Assembly (NCBI RefSeq): GCF_905475395.1
Contig: NC_058341.1
Coordinates: 70,863,597-70,927,596 of the forward strand
From: Chrysoperla carnea
Taxonomy: Eukaryota; Arthropoda; Insecta; Neuroptera; Chrysopidae
Length of the DNA: 64,000 nt
Direction: 5' to 3'
Under the pieces are notes generated by a model, which did no database searches, was not told where the DNA came from, and was given only the letters and a program-made list of their open reading frames with translations. This document shows, in pieces, positions 10,063-20,849 of this stretch (its first letter is position 1; each line of letters starts with the position of its first letter). Both the position numbers and the translations under genes were made by a program.

Positions 10063-10611
10063 AACAAGTGAAAACAAACAATTGACTGAGTTAATTGTTA
10101 AAATACCATGCATAGTCAGGGGTTGATTTCTTTATCACATTACACATACAAACATGTGACACATACATAACTGTTAATCAAGTATAGTACATATTATAAA
10201 ATTTCCGCCTAATTGGCGCTCTCACGGGTAAACAGTGATGTTTACGAAAAAATGTTTCAAACAAAAGTTGTTTAATTTTTGATAAGGAACATTTTTTACA
10301 TTTAAACTTTTGTTCTATCTCTAACGGTTTACAAGATGGGTCCTACGGACCCAAGACCCCATTGACCTATGATGCTCATTTACGAACTTGACCTCACTTT
10401 TTACGTCCTGAGTACGCTTCAGCTCGATATCTTTTTTCGTTTTTGAGTTATCGTGTCCACAGACGGACGGACGGACAACCGGAAATGGACTAATTAGGTG
10501 ATTTTATGAACACCTATGACAAAATTTTTTTCCTAGCATCATTATTTTTAAGCGTTACAAACTTGGGACTAAACTTAAAATACTATGTATATTTCATATA
10601 TACATGGTATA
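10063..10611 (-). repeat. family A element, full length
   Basis: Reverse-complement full copy: AACAAGTGAAAACAAACAAT at the left border, GGTCCTACGGACCCAAGACC inside, CGGACGGACGGACAACCGG, and TATACATGGTAT at the right border. One of the best-preserved copies. Confidence 0.85.
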
Positions 10612-10718
10612 AAAATATATTAATTACTAAAATAATGGTTTAGTTGAAATGTCCAGTCATTAAAGTTACGGAAGAAAAATATTTGAACCAAGTTTAAATT
10701 TCATGAAGGTTATTTATC

Positions 10719-11012
10719 TTAGGTATTTATTGGATTTAATATAATATTTAGGAGGATGTAGTTTACAAAAGTTGCTTAAAAAGACATTTTAAATAATATT
10801 TGATCAATTTCGGGTAGGGTTGATTTGACCACTTTTGACGATTTCATCCCCTGAAGCTCCACGGCTCCAGGGGGAGGGGTCCCAGAGGAGAGTTATATCA
10901 AACCTAGGAGCTTGTTGATATAAACCCTGATACGAAGTTTTAATGGTGTCCCCTCAGCCTATCCCTAGAAAATCCCATTTGCCTATATTTGGAAAGGTTT
11001 TCCCTAGGGTGT
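10719..11012 (+). repeat. family D copy 1
   Basis: Matches 43048-43345: CTTAGGTATTTATTGGATTT at the left border, GGGTAGGGTTGATTTGACCA, CTCCACGGCTCCAGG, and GGTTTTCCCTAGGGTGTGGG. It carries about 60 bp absent from the other copy (around 10890-10950). GC-richer than its surroundings. No ORF. Confidence 0.75.
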
Positions 11013-11480
11013 GGGCAAAAAAATTTAAATAAAAATACTTTTTTAGGGACAAGCTTTTATTGTACTAAAAAGTAGAAAATATTACGTCGTACGTCTTTTT
11101 TGGGCGTTTACATTTCTCTTTTGAAAAGTTAAAAAGTTTTTTCAAACTTTATGTAACTTTCAAATTATTATGAAAAAATAAAAATAAAATTTTGTTATAA
11201 AACTTATATGCTTTGTTAAAAAAAAAAACCAAAAAACAAACAAACAATTTCTTTTTCAAAGGCTCAATTAACTTAATTAGCACTTCAATTAACAATTTAG
11301 CCTTTATACTAAAACGACGCCGTTCAATTAGTGCCTTAATGATATTCAGCCGTAACTTATAATAGCATGTTTAATGAACTGGCTGACTGATGCTTAGGCC
11401 ATTCACGCAATAGGGTGACCATTTGACAAAAACGATGAAATATTCGACATTAGAAATTGTTTATTTATATAATTAAAAAT
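11013..11480. other. no recognisable feature
   Basis: AT-rich, homopolymer-rich sequence between the family D copy and the pogo-type MITE. No gene supported. Confidence 0.4.
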
Positions 11481-11482
11481 TA

Positions 11483-11919
11483 CAGTGCAACCTCAATATA
11501 ACGAACCTCAATATAACGAACCTCAATATAACGAATTCCTCGATTTAACAAATTTTTCGCAATCCCCTTGAATTGTCCATAAGAGTCAATATAAAATATA
11601 CCTCTACATTACGAATATTTTTTGCGAACAGCCTCTTTATAACGAATTTTCAACTACATAAAAAATTTAAATACCTCTAAATAACGAATTTCGTCAATTC
11701 AAAACCTTTATATAACGTATAAAGTCCCACCAATATATGACAGTTAGTATACTCCATAGTATGTAATTCATGTCGCGAGAGGTTCCGACACTTTTTTCCT
11801 CTTTATAACGAATTTTAGACCAACTTAACCTCAATATAACAAACCTCAGTTTAACGAATTACTTGATATAACGAATAATTACTGGTTCCCTTCAGATTCG
11901 TTATATCGAGGTTGCACTG
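11483..11919. mobile_element. pogo/Tigger-type MITE with TA target duplication
   Basis: Terminal inverted repeats CAGTGCAACCTCAATATAAC and GTTATATCGAGGTTGCACTG, flanked on both sides by TA (11481-11482, 11920-11921). The CAGT...AACCTC...ATAACGAA end is the pogo/Tigger terminus type (Tc1/mariner superfamily). The 437-bp interior is filled with scattered TATAACGAA-like repeats and has no transposase ORF, so it is non-autonomous. Confidence 0.85.
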
Positions 11920-12020
11920 TATAATGTTATTTAGTAATCATGAGATCAAATACTAAAGTGTCACTACAATCAAAACTATGGTTGCTAGTCGACGCCATAT
12001 TGACAGTGTGTTGATTTCAG

Positions 12021-12179
12021 GTGGCAGAAAGTGGGACTAAATTTAATTTACTGGACTGGGCAAGTAGTCATACGTTATCGATCCAAGTCATTTGGCTAGC
12101 TGTTTGATTGAAACGTCGTTCAACTATCGACCTGAAAGATATGACTGCGAATATCTATCGAACGATGTTTAGTAAAAAG
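12021..12179 (+). other. candidate exon with start codon
   Basis: A possible acceptor TTGATTTCAG ends at about 12020, and a strong donor AAG|GTAAGA follows at 12179/12180. Between them ATG at 12141 opens a 13-codon frame (MTANIYRTMFSKK) ending in phase 0 at the donor, with an in-frame TGA upstream at 12105. The segment is less AT-rich than its surroundings and matches none of the repeat families. It could be a first coding exon of a gene with a long intron, but no partner exon is visible. Confidence 0.2.
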
Positions 12180-12952
12180 GTAAGACATATATTCCAACGA
12201 CATTATATATTGACGAGCACCCAGAATATTAATTATGAAAATTTATTATTAATAAAAAAAACAAGTATATAATGAATAATTCTGGTTAGATTATGCGGTA
12301 TAAACCACTTCTTTTTATCTACCCACAATTACCCAAGAAAATCATTTTTGACAAAATGCTTAATTATACTTACTCAGGAAGTTGAATCACAGTCTGATAA
12401 ATTTCCTTTAGTTTGGTTACCCAAATGTTTGTTCACTTGTTGTCACAATGTAGAATAGTCGAAACTATATACTTGATGCAATATTCTAATTTCTTGATGT
12501 TCAATTCCCTGGCGCTGCAGCTCATTTAGATTTTCTGCCTTTGCCCACCATCTCTTCTTTAGCCTGGCTCTAGTTTCAATTCATCTAGGATTGTTTTTAT
12601 TAGGTTTTTTTTATTCTAATTTTGTATTTCGAGGACGAAAACTCGAGAACCAGCGTGAATAAAGTTATTAAACAATTTTCGACTACAGGTAAAATTTAAG
12701 TTTTTCGATACACAAAAATTTTGACAAATTTTCCGTTTTATTTAAATCCAAAAAGATATTCTGTAAAAATTTTCTAAAACCATTAGATTTTTCCGAAAAT
12801 ATTCGCAAAGTTTGCAAATTTTCATTTTTTTCGAATTTCAGCTCAGAGGCTACTACACATAGCACTAAACTGCTCGATAAATATTACTCTTTTATTATTT
12901 GCTGATAAAAATCTGCTCTATCGAGGCCTTGGGCATCTAGAGAAACTCTATG
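12180..12952. other. no recognisable feature
   Basis: AT-rich. If the candidate exon before it is real, this would be intronic. The minus-strand frame at 12683-12865 is F/K-rich and unsupported. Confidence 0.35.
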
Positions 12953-13140
12953 CAAAATGTTAAGAATTGGTCCTATTTGTCAATTTTTAGTCAGCTGAGT
13001 TTAAAGTTTTGTTTAGTACGATTTCGGTTAAGTATCTTAAACGTAGCCCATTACCCTGTATAACTAAAAAATTTCAAATGAATATTCCTATAAATAACGA
13101 AAGTATATGGGTGTCTTCATCTTAAATGCTACACACTGTA
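12953..13140 (+). repeat. family C, 3' half
   Basis: Aligns with the last part of 36150-36625 (GTCCTATTTGTCAATTT, GGTTAAGTAT) and ends with ATCTTAAATGCTACACACTG, the reverse complement of the family C 5' terminus. It therefore supplies the clearest right-hand terminal inverted repeat for the family. Confidence 0.65.
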
Positions 13141-13145
13141 TTATA

Positions 13146-13805
13146 AGGTATACTAATTTAAGTCCCAAGATTGTAACGCTTAGAAATATTGATATTACAA
13201 ACAAAATTTTGGTAGAGGGGTTCCTAAAATTACTTAATTACAATGCAGTAGTAATTACATGGGGGGAAATGGAAATTTGCGTAGGAGGACACTTTTGGAG
13301 CCGTTTATACAACGATCGAAAAAATGACAACTGAGGATAATTTTACAGTATAACTCTCAAGCCTTGTATAACTACAGAACCTTGCAGACATGGAATTGGA
13401 AAACGAGTAAGACCTTTTTGAAGCAATAGAAATTTTTCCACCCAGAACAGTAGTGTTCGAATCATAATTTTCGATCTTGACATCCCTTATCAAGCATGTC
13501 GACTGACAGATTAAAAATAATTTATCGTTCTCGGAATTTGATCCGATGGGACTGACTTGATTATTTACACCTGAACACGGTTCTTTCACGATGCATTAAA
13601 AAATCGCAATGCGCAATTATTGTAAAATAAAATATTAAATATTATTGTTTAAAAACTAATTAGATGACCTTCTGGTCAAAATTTCGAAAGACCGACAAGA
13701 AGGTTATCATTTTAGGCCACCATAAATAAGGTCTGATATTTAACACTGTCCATACAGGGTATTTAAACAATCAACTCAACCAATTGTTTATTTTCACTTG
13801 TTATT
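13146..13805 (+). repeat. split family A copy
   Basis: The family A 5' part (GGTATACTAATTTAAGTCCC, TGTAACGCTTAGAAATATTG) is seen at 13146-13240 and the 3' border (CAATTGTTTATTTTCACTTG) at about 13740-13802. Between them lies about 500 bp of non-family sequence holding a 94-codon minus-strand frame (13305-13589) with no recognisable motif. Either an insertion or two independent fragments. Confidence 0.5.
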
Positions 13806-14290
13806 ACAATATTAGTATTATGAAAACTGGTATTCTATAATTGAAATCTAGATTGGATCGAGTTCGAATCTCTGAAAGAGTTTGTTTTATTGTTTTAGAA
13901 ATAATAATAATTTATAGTATTTGAAATTCCCACGTTACTCTTTACTGACAATCACAATAAATACAAATAATAATAAAAAACTCTAATTATTATTTTTATA
14001 ATAAACACAAAATTATTAAAATTTAATTTTAATTTGTATAAAAGAATTTTATTTATTTGTTAAAAAGAAAAATGCCGCTTCGATGATGATGCCATACAAC
14101 CAAAATAAAAAAAATTGACTCAATTACAAATAAGTACATGCACAAATACAAAGTATGCATCTGTAACAGAGTTCTCTCACATCATTATTTATTTCAAACT
14201 TATTTATTAAACTACTTCCGTTTTACAATAAATCTCAAGATATGCATGGAGAGAAAAAAATTGGGTGAGTTCTAGGAATTGTTATACCAT
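13806..14290. other. no gene seen
   Basis: AT-rich. GATCGAGTTCGAATCTC at about 13857 resembles a tRNA T arm/B box, but no A box or cloverleaf can be built around it. Confidence 0.4.
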
Positions 14291-14293
14291 ATA

Positions 14294-14918
14294 TACAGGA
14301 TGCGACATTTAAATTTAGAATAGCTGATAGCTTGTTTTGTAGACAACCAATCAAAAAATAACTTAAATAAAAGCGACAGAATTTGATGGGGGATATTATG
14401 TTCTGACATCAGATTTGACCTAGTTCTCCCGGTTTCTCTAATAGCCATTTTGATCCAAAACGGTAAGAGATAGAATAACACTTTTAATTCAAAAGTTAAT
14501 CCTCTTAACAGAACTAACAGCTTTCATTTCAACCATTTTTTTTCCAAAGTCATAAGCATTCAGCGGAAATGTGACTTACAAATATGTCATTATTACTTAC
14601 GCTACCTATGTAAAATGCTTTAGCCAAAAGTTGTCAAGAGCAATAGAAGAGAATCGCCTGTGTTGATGACTTTGACCTACAATTATCGATAAACTTTAAG
14701 CGTACCATTTTTCTTTCGAATAAATGTAATAACGCCATATTTTTAAGTCGCATTTCCTCCGCTAACGTTTTTCGAAAAAATGTTTTAAACAAAAATTGTT
14801 AGTTTTTTATGAGGATCAACTTTCTAATTTAAAGTGTTATTCTATCTCTTCCCGTTTAGGGTCTAAATTGACTATTAAAGCTATTACCCATTATATTTTT
14901 AAATGACCCACCCTGTAT
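14294..14918. mobile_element. family B long-inverted-repeat MITE
   Basis: Ends TACAGGATGCGACATTTAAA and ATGACCCACCCTGTA; the two halves are long, diverged inverted repeats (for example GGTAAGAGATAGAATAACAC near 14461 and GTGTTATTCTATCTCTTCCC near 14840). No transposase frame. The CAGGGTG-type end suggests Tc1/mariner-like relatives. Confidence 0.7.
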
Positions 14919-14934
14919 TTGAAACATATGAAGG

Positions 14935-15245
14935 TATACTAAGTTCAGTCTCAAGTTTGTAATGCTCAAAAATATTGGTGCTACGAACACATTTTTGTTG
15001 TAGGTGTTCATAAAATCCGTCTATCGATGCACACGATAACTTGAAAACGACAAAAGTTGTCAAGCTGAAATTTTAATAGCTTGCTTAGGACGTGAAGTTG
15101 AGTCTGTAAATGAAGCATTGGTCAATTACATCGATAGGACCCATCTTGTAAATCCTTAAAGATAGAATAAAAGTTTAATGTAAATAATGTTCCTTATAAA
15201 AAACTAAGCAACTTTTGTTTGAAACATTTTTTCGGAAATAGGTTA
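14935..15245 (+). repeat. family A fragment, diverged, 3' truncated
   Basis: GGTATACTAAGTTCAGTCTC, GTTTGTAATGCTCAAAAATA, AGGACCCATCTTGTAAAT and TTTTGTTTGAAACATTTTTT are shared with family A. It begins directly after a family B element, an adjacency also seen (reversed in order) at 31311-32059. Confidence 0.7.
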
Positions 15246-15412
15246 AAAACATTATATAGTATGAATACAGATATTGTATATATTTTAATTATAATCCAGA
15301 AGTGAATTGTCAATTTATTCTGTGTGCTGTGACGAGGAGATGCTTTCATAACTGTTACTTATACTATTTAGACTTGAAAAAAAATTAAATATAAGAAACA
15401 ACGTTTAGAAAC

Positions 15413-15427
15413 GGGGGGGGGGGGGGG
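15413..15427 (+). repeat. 15-nt poly-G run
   Basis: Fifteen consecutive G residues in strongly AT-rich DNA. Could be a real G-tract or a sequencing/assembly artefact. Confidence 0.9.
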
Positions 15428-16042
15428 TTCTCGATAATAAAAAAAATTAAAGTAAAATATAAGAACATGTCATGAAATATAAGAACAAAATCCCCTTTAT
15501 CCCCAATCGATCCATTCCCAGTCGAAATGTCGGTGGTAACGTAAAAAAATACTTAAGATTACTTTTGGATTCAGATTGATATTAGTTTTATTGAATTAAA
15601 TCATACACATCAAACATAATGTTGATCATCAACCAAAAAGAGTCAATAATAAAACCGAAAATATTTTGTTGATAAATAATTGTGATCACACGGTGTGGTG
15701 TAAGTAATGCCGCCGCTGTGGTAATCAAACAAATGGCGGTATTTCATCAAAAAATAAAATAATACAGAAACAAATATTATAATATTTATTATAGTTAAAA
15801 ACTAAAGAAAAATAATATAATATTATTAACGCCTTTTGTTATATTTTGGAATTTTTTAATATATCTATGGGATCATATATAGTATGGTTATTTAGAAAAA
15901 TTATTACAGAAAATTAAAATTAAACGTTGATCAAAGATTTTATTAATATCCGAAGATAATCGTAATCATTAAGTTTATACAAATAAATATATAGAACTAA
16001 ATTTAATAATAAATAATAATAATAATAAAATTTATATATGTT
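15428..16042. other. no recognisable feature
   Basis: AT-rich with ATA/AATAAT simple-sequence drift near the right end. No gene supported. Confidence 0.4.
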
Positions 16043-16165
16043 ACAGTCAAAACTTTTAACCGGTCGAAAGTACTCTTAACTGACAAATTCAGTCAAAACT
16101 AATTTTGACCTCAGGCTTTCAACAATAGTATTTTGACTAAAATACCAGTCAAAAGTATTATTGCC
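16043..16165. repeat. left array of palindromic ~28-bp units (5 units)
   Basis: Five variants of the motif GTCAAAAGTACTTTTGACC, a self-complementary sequence, begin at about 16044, 16063, 16091, 16118 and 16147, mostly 27-29 bp apart. The same motif array resumes at 16921-17026. Together they may be one minisatellite split by an insertion, or subterminal repeats of a transposon. Confidence 0.7.
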
Positions 16166-16193
16166 TAATGTGAGTAACTGATTTTTCCTTATA

Positions 16194-16428
16194 TAAATTT
16201 CGATTTTTGCCCCAATTTCCTAGATCAGTTTTTTGTATTTTTAAAATACGTATTTTAGACTACCAAGTAGTCATAATCAGTAAGAATTAGCTAGTGAATG
16301 TTACTCAAAAAAAAAGAGTAACATTCACTAGCTAATTCTTACTGATGATGACTACTTGGTAGTCGAAAATACGTATTTTAAAAATACAAAAAACTGATCT
16401 AGGAAATTGGGGCAAAAATCGAAATTTA
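16194..16428. mobile_element. near-perfect hairpin element (113-bp arms)
   Basis: The left arm 16194-16306 and right arm 16316-16428 are reverse complements with about two mismatches, separated by only a run of about nine A residues. Borders TAAATTTCGATTTTTGCCCC and GGGGCAAAAATCGAAATTTA. No coding capacity. The arms' identity implies recent formation or arm-to-arm homogenisation. Confidence 0.9.
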
Positions 16429-16607
16429 TTTCGACATATCCTAGAGTTCTCATTTATTATCTTCGATAATATTTATATTGATTTTTCCTTACTTTTACTT
16501 CAATTAGAGTTAATAATCATTAAAAAAACTATATTGTAGTTGTCATTTTTCCTTATTTTACTGTCAATTTTTTAAGTACTTGTAACTTTTTCTTTGTATC
16601 AGGCATG

Positions 16608-16840
16608 GTCAACCCGTGAATCAGTGAATTAACTAAAAAGCCAAAAACCCGCAGACCCGTACTAACTTGACCACATTATAGTGGTGGACAACCTGTGGAT
16701 CAGTGATTGAGCACAATCACAAGGTTATGAAAAAGGGGCAAAAAACCCGCAGGTTCGTATTAACTCGACAACATCGAAAGCATTGTAATCCGTGGATCAG
16801 TGAGTAAACGCAGTCGCAGAGTTTACGAGAGTTTTTTGCA
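16608..16840 (+). repeat. degenerate tandem repeat, ~80-100 bp period, about 2.5 units
   Basis: Units begin near 16608, 16686 and 16783 with a GTCAACCCGTGAATCAGTGA-like phrase, and the first two contain AAAAACCCGCAG. GC-richer than its surroundings. Confidence 0.6.
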
Positions 16841-16920
16841 AAGAGTTATCACGTACCGAGTTATTCATAACGAGTAATTCTCCTCTACCGATTTAAACTT
16901 TTTTTTGATTAGAAGCGTCA

Positions 16921-17026
16921 GTCGAAACCACTTTTGACCGCAAATTTACAGTCAAAAGCACTATTAACTAATCTGTGCAGTCAAAAATACTTTTGCCTGT
17001 TTTTTCAGTTAAAAGTAATTTTGACC
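16921..17026. repeat. right array of palindromic ~28-30 bp units (4 units)
   Basis: Units at 16921, 16951, 16980 and 17008 are variants of GTCAAAAGTACTTTTGACC at 28-30 bp spacing, the same motif as the left array 750 bp upstream. Confidence 0.7.
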
Positions 17027-17670
17027 AGCTAACAGTTTTGCCTGAGACATATATAAAAAAAATAAAAATTGAAAATGTTATTCCATTTACAATAGACATT
17101 ATTTATAAAATCAAAGTGGAAGATGGGTGGATCTATATGGATGAGGTGGTAGGCAACATTTTAGCATTTCATCCCGAGTTTGAGATCAATCATTTAAAAG
17201 AAGTTAATTAAATACCATTAAAAATTTAATTTTTAATAAATCCAGGATATAGAACATCGAATTGAAGTATTTTTTCGTACATCTTTTTGCAGTCCGACAA
17301 AATATTTCTTTGTTTTTCCTTTCAAAAGTCTTATGAAGGAAACAATTTTTGCTTGACCCATTTTTTTCTACGTCACTATAATTTGAATAGTGTCAAGAAT
17401 GGCGAAAGACCCAAAAAAGAAACGGTTCTCTTTAAGTCTATACTTTTCAACAACCAAAAGTCAAACAGTAAAGAAATTCAAAGTCGCTCAGTGCTACTGC
17501 TCAGACTATAGGGAATAAAGTTTGAGTTAAAACCGCAATAAAGAATAATATATATCAAAGCATTCGGTATATATAGGTTTACGACAACTTTTTAGACTAA
17601 CTATATTAAACTTTAGACGAAAATTTTATTAATTTACTTCAATTTTCTTATTAATTTTTGTAGATCTTGT
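17027..17670. other. no gene seen
   Basis: Open frames at 16975-17211 and 17287-17511 lack recognisable motifs and the first overlaps the palindromic array. Not called. Confidence 0.4.
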
Positions 17671-17674
17671 CAGT

Positions 17675-17740
17675 GGTTCCATGGTGTAATGGTTAGCACT
17701 CTGGACTCCAGCGATCCAAGTTAAAATCTCGGTGGAACCT
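17675..17740 (+). pseudogene. tRNA-Gln pseudogene lacking the anticodon
   Basis: A 66-nt copy of tRNA-Gln with acceptor stem GGTTCCA/TGGAACC and discriminator T. The anticodon arm reads CTGGACTCCAG: the 6 nt TTTGAA present at 6409-6414 in the intact gene are missing, removing the whole anticodon. The T arm also has two changes (CCAAG-TTAAAAT-CTCGG) that break a stem pair and weaken the B box. An oligo-T stop follows within 12 nt. It derives from a canonical GGTTCCA tRNA-Gln rather than from the 6377 copy. Confidence 0.9.
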
Positions 17741-17744
17741 AGAA

Positions 17745-19247
17745 GTCTGTTTTTTAATTTCAGGATTTAGCTAATAATAACTACCTTCTTTTTTAAGTAG
17801 AATTTTCAACGCTATTAACTCTAGTTCATATTTACAGTTAAGGTACACGATTGACTCATTAGTAAATGGAAATAAGAGAATAATAAATAGATTACATTAT
17901 ATTTGATTTTTTCAATATTAAATGTTTTTTAGGAAAAAAATATTTAACGTGTGGGTTTATTTACATGTACCCGAAAAAAATATTTAACTCGACATGGTGT
18001 CCAAGTCCCTATCTATGAATAACACCCAACAATATTTTAATATTAAATTCAATTAATTAAATTAAAAAAGTACAAGCTTCTCTTATAAAAAAATTCGTTG
18101 AATAAATTGTTAACGTCTAAAATAAATTAATTTTGACTATATTTCTAGAATATTTCACATGGGTAAGGAAATAAAGTAAAAGATTCCCATTTTACACATT
18201 TTTTTCGGTCTATAATATTTGAAAGATATATTTTTTATAATATTTTTTATTATATCTCCGGAATAATTCGCTCGTACTTAGTTATAAGAAAAAGGTATTT
18301 CGTGTTTTGCCAATATTTCATAAACTATGAATGTTTAAGAAATTTAAAAAAGATTATTAAAAAGTAGGAAATTTTTAATAAAAATCTCCCACTTAGGGAA
18401 CCCTATCTACATTTTTTATATAAATTAATTTAACGCTGAAAATGGGTTTCCGAGCGTCATTTTTAGGTTATTTTAATACCGTCAAAAGCGAGTATCTCAC
18501 TCGAAATAATTTTTTTAAGGTTTTATATATTAATTTGAAAAAATTATGGCGTATTCTGAAGAGTTTAAAAAATTTATTACCGTTGGTTTTATTAAAGTAA
18601 AATTTTCAATAAATTTTTCTCGAATTTTCGTCTTCACTTTTGACTAAGAAAAATGTTAAAACGATTGGCGTGCAATTTTTTGACCTCGTGGAACCCTTTT
18701 TATATTTATACTTGATATGTATTTATTTATTTTAGTGATTACTTAGTTCGAATCCAGCAGCAATCACAATTTTTTTTAAATGTATTATTATATGTAACTC
18801 TATTGGATTTTTTTATTATTTCTTTTTAGTTCTCTTGAACGTTCCTTATTTTGCTCTGTATTGTTTTAATTACGAGTTGCTTAGGTTGAGTTTGTCGACT
18901 ATAGAGGAATTGATTCTGAAGTTTTTAGTCCTTGCGTTCAAAAATGAACGGGGATATTATCGTAAACTATACAGGGTTAATCTGTATAACTGGTACATCA
19001 CGTGTTTTAAGGAGGCGGAGTTTACATACGTAAGGGCTTACCCTTATACAAATATTTTTTAAATAGTAGGAGATTTTTGAATCATTCAAAATTGTAATTG
19101 ACCATTTAGATAAATTTTAACCTTTATTGATTCGTTTTAACATGAAATATTTATTGCTTTATTGCTTTATTGCTTTACAATGAGACAAATAATATATTTG
19201 AAAAATATAGTTTTATGTTCCCGAGGCCAGGCATATGATAAATGAAA
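17745..19247. other. no gene seen
   Basis: AT-rich. TAGTTCGAATCCAGCAGCAA near 18746 resembles the B-box side of the SINE family but stands alone. The frame at 18835-19062 begins with TTG and has no motif. ATTGCTTT repeats three times near 19150-19180. Confidence 0.4.
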
Positions 19248-19655
19248 TTACATCAAACAGGTAGTGTTGTAAATGTGTTTTTTTTTTGGGCATAAGCAAA
19301 TGTTATTTTCTTTTAATCGCTTTTCATTAAATATTAATTTTTGAGGAAAAATAACACTTTTCCGGGAAAAATATTTTACTTGTTGGGATTCTTCAAATAC
19401 AAAAAAGTTATTATTACAATTTAGTCCTTCACGGTTGAATTTTTTTGTATCGTTTAACAAAAATATATAAATTAAAATAGTAAGTTGAAAAAATTTGTTG
19501 TGACTGTTAGACGTCGGATATCTAAAAGCTTGTATATCCCTATATATTTTCTTAATCATTTTCGATATAAATGCAAGCGTGTAATTTGCCTGATTGCCTG
19601 TTTGGATAAAAGTAGTGAGCTTTTTTAAAACGCATACATTATTGCAGTGTTCCAT
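19248..19655 (-). CDS. unrecognised ORF, 135 aa (doubtful)
   Basis: Open on the minus strand from 19727; the first ATG is at 19655. Such a long stop-free run is unusual for DNA this AT-rich. The product is rich in N, K, F and I, contains one hydrophobic stretch (LTILIYIFLL) that could span a membrane, and ends with a Cys-containing tail. No family recognised; there is no splice or promoter support. Either a chance ORF or part of an exon. Confidence 0.15.
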   Translation of the reverse strand: MEHCNNVCVLKKLTTFIQTGNQANYTLAFISKMIKKIYRDIQAFRYPTSNSHNKFFQLTILIYIFLLNDTKKFNREGLNCNNNFFVFEESQQVKYFSRKSVIFPQKLIFNEKRLKENNICLCPKKKHIYNTTCLM

Positions 19656-19729
19656 GAAATCAATAGACCTGAAAGTATTATTATTTTTGTTACTCGTAAA
19701 ATTATACTTAAAATAAAAATTATTCAAGA

Positions 19730-20849
19730 TGAAACACTTTTATTTACAAAAAAGTACGAGTCTAGTTTTTTCTTCCACTTTTAATGTTTTGATTCAAAAA
19801 CTTTTGAAACAAGTATTATTATTTTGATATTTTTGCAAAAATCTATTGTGACTAGGAAACTTTCAAACGTAATAACTTTTCCAGGCAAGAACCAAAAATT
19901 TTCTCATATCAGAATTAGTCGACTAGACATAAAGAGCATACATGCAGTCTCAAAGATTAGGTGATCCCGAATATTTATAAGCCATGGCTCCAGGACTAAT
20001 TGTTATTATTTTTTATTATTCACAAAAATCTCCTACTATTGGATATATGTATATCCAATGAAAATATTAAATTAAATTAAATTGACCGCCTTAAAATACT
20101 TAATGTACCATATATGCGGATTTACCCTATATATATAAATTCAAGTCACAGTCAGTTGATTTGACAAGAAGTAAGTCTTTACCAACATCGTATCAGATAA
20201 AAAATATTCGGACTGCCCTGAAATAACTTGTGGAAAACTAGTTAATAACTAATCAACTACCCATTTACTTAATGGCATATTATTGTATATTATATCGTCC
20301 GAATACGGCCATTACAAAACACCCTATAGTGATAGAATATTTAGCCCCACGTGTAATAATTACGTGCTAATGAATCATTGTTTTGTAATTGAACCCTTTT
20401 ATACCAATATGGATGAACATAGTTAAAAGTGGAGTACAAAAATATGACAGATTTTCAATTGATTTGAACGTTTGTCTCCAAAATAATACAGACATGAAAT
20501 AAAAAAATATATATTTTTATGCAACATATGATTAAATATATTCAACCCTTATTATACAAATATATACATCCCATTCATTTGATGATTACAGCTGTTGTAT
20601 TTAGGATGATTGTAAAGGGTTGAGAGAAGACATACTTATATAATTGTATAAAAGGGTGGTGCACAGATGTACATGCAATATTAATAAATATCTGGATATT
20701 TAAAATTTGAGACTTCTTTTTATTTTACATAATTTTTGCATATTTGACCTAAAATAAGCAGAAGTTTTAATCATTGTTCTCATGTTCAATTCAATTATTG
20801 GTTTTAGACGCACGCTATCGTTTAAATATACAATTGATAACTGACCATT
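19730..20849. other. no gene seen
   Basis: AT-rich. A 10-bp palindrome ATTGGATATA-TG-TATATCCAAT lies at 20038-20059. Nothing else stands out. Confidence 0.4.

Noticed and set aside
13850..13885. Possible tRNA fragment GAGTTCGAATCTC
   Set aside because: Only the T arm can be drawn; no acceptor or D arm.
16043..17026. CRISPR-like interpretation of the 28-30 bp repeats
   Set aside because: Units vary, spacers are only ~10 nt, the motif is palindromic, and the host is eukaryotic.
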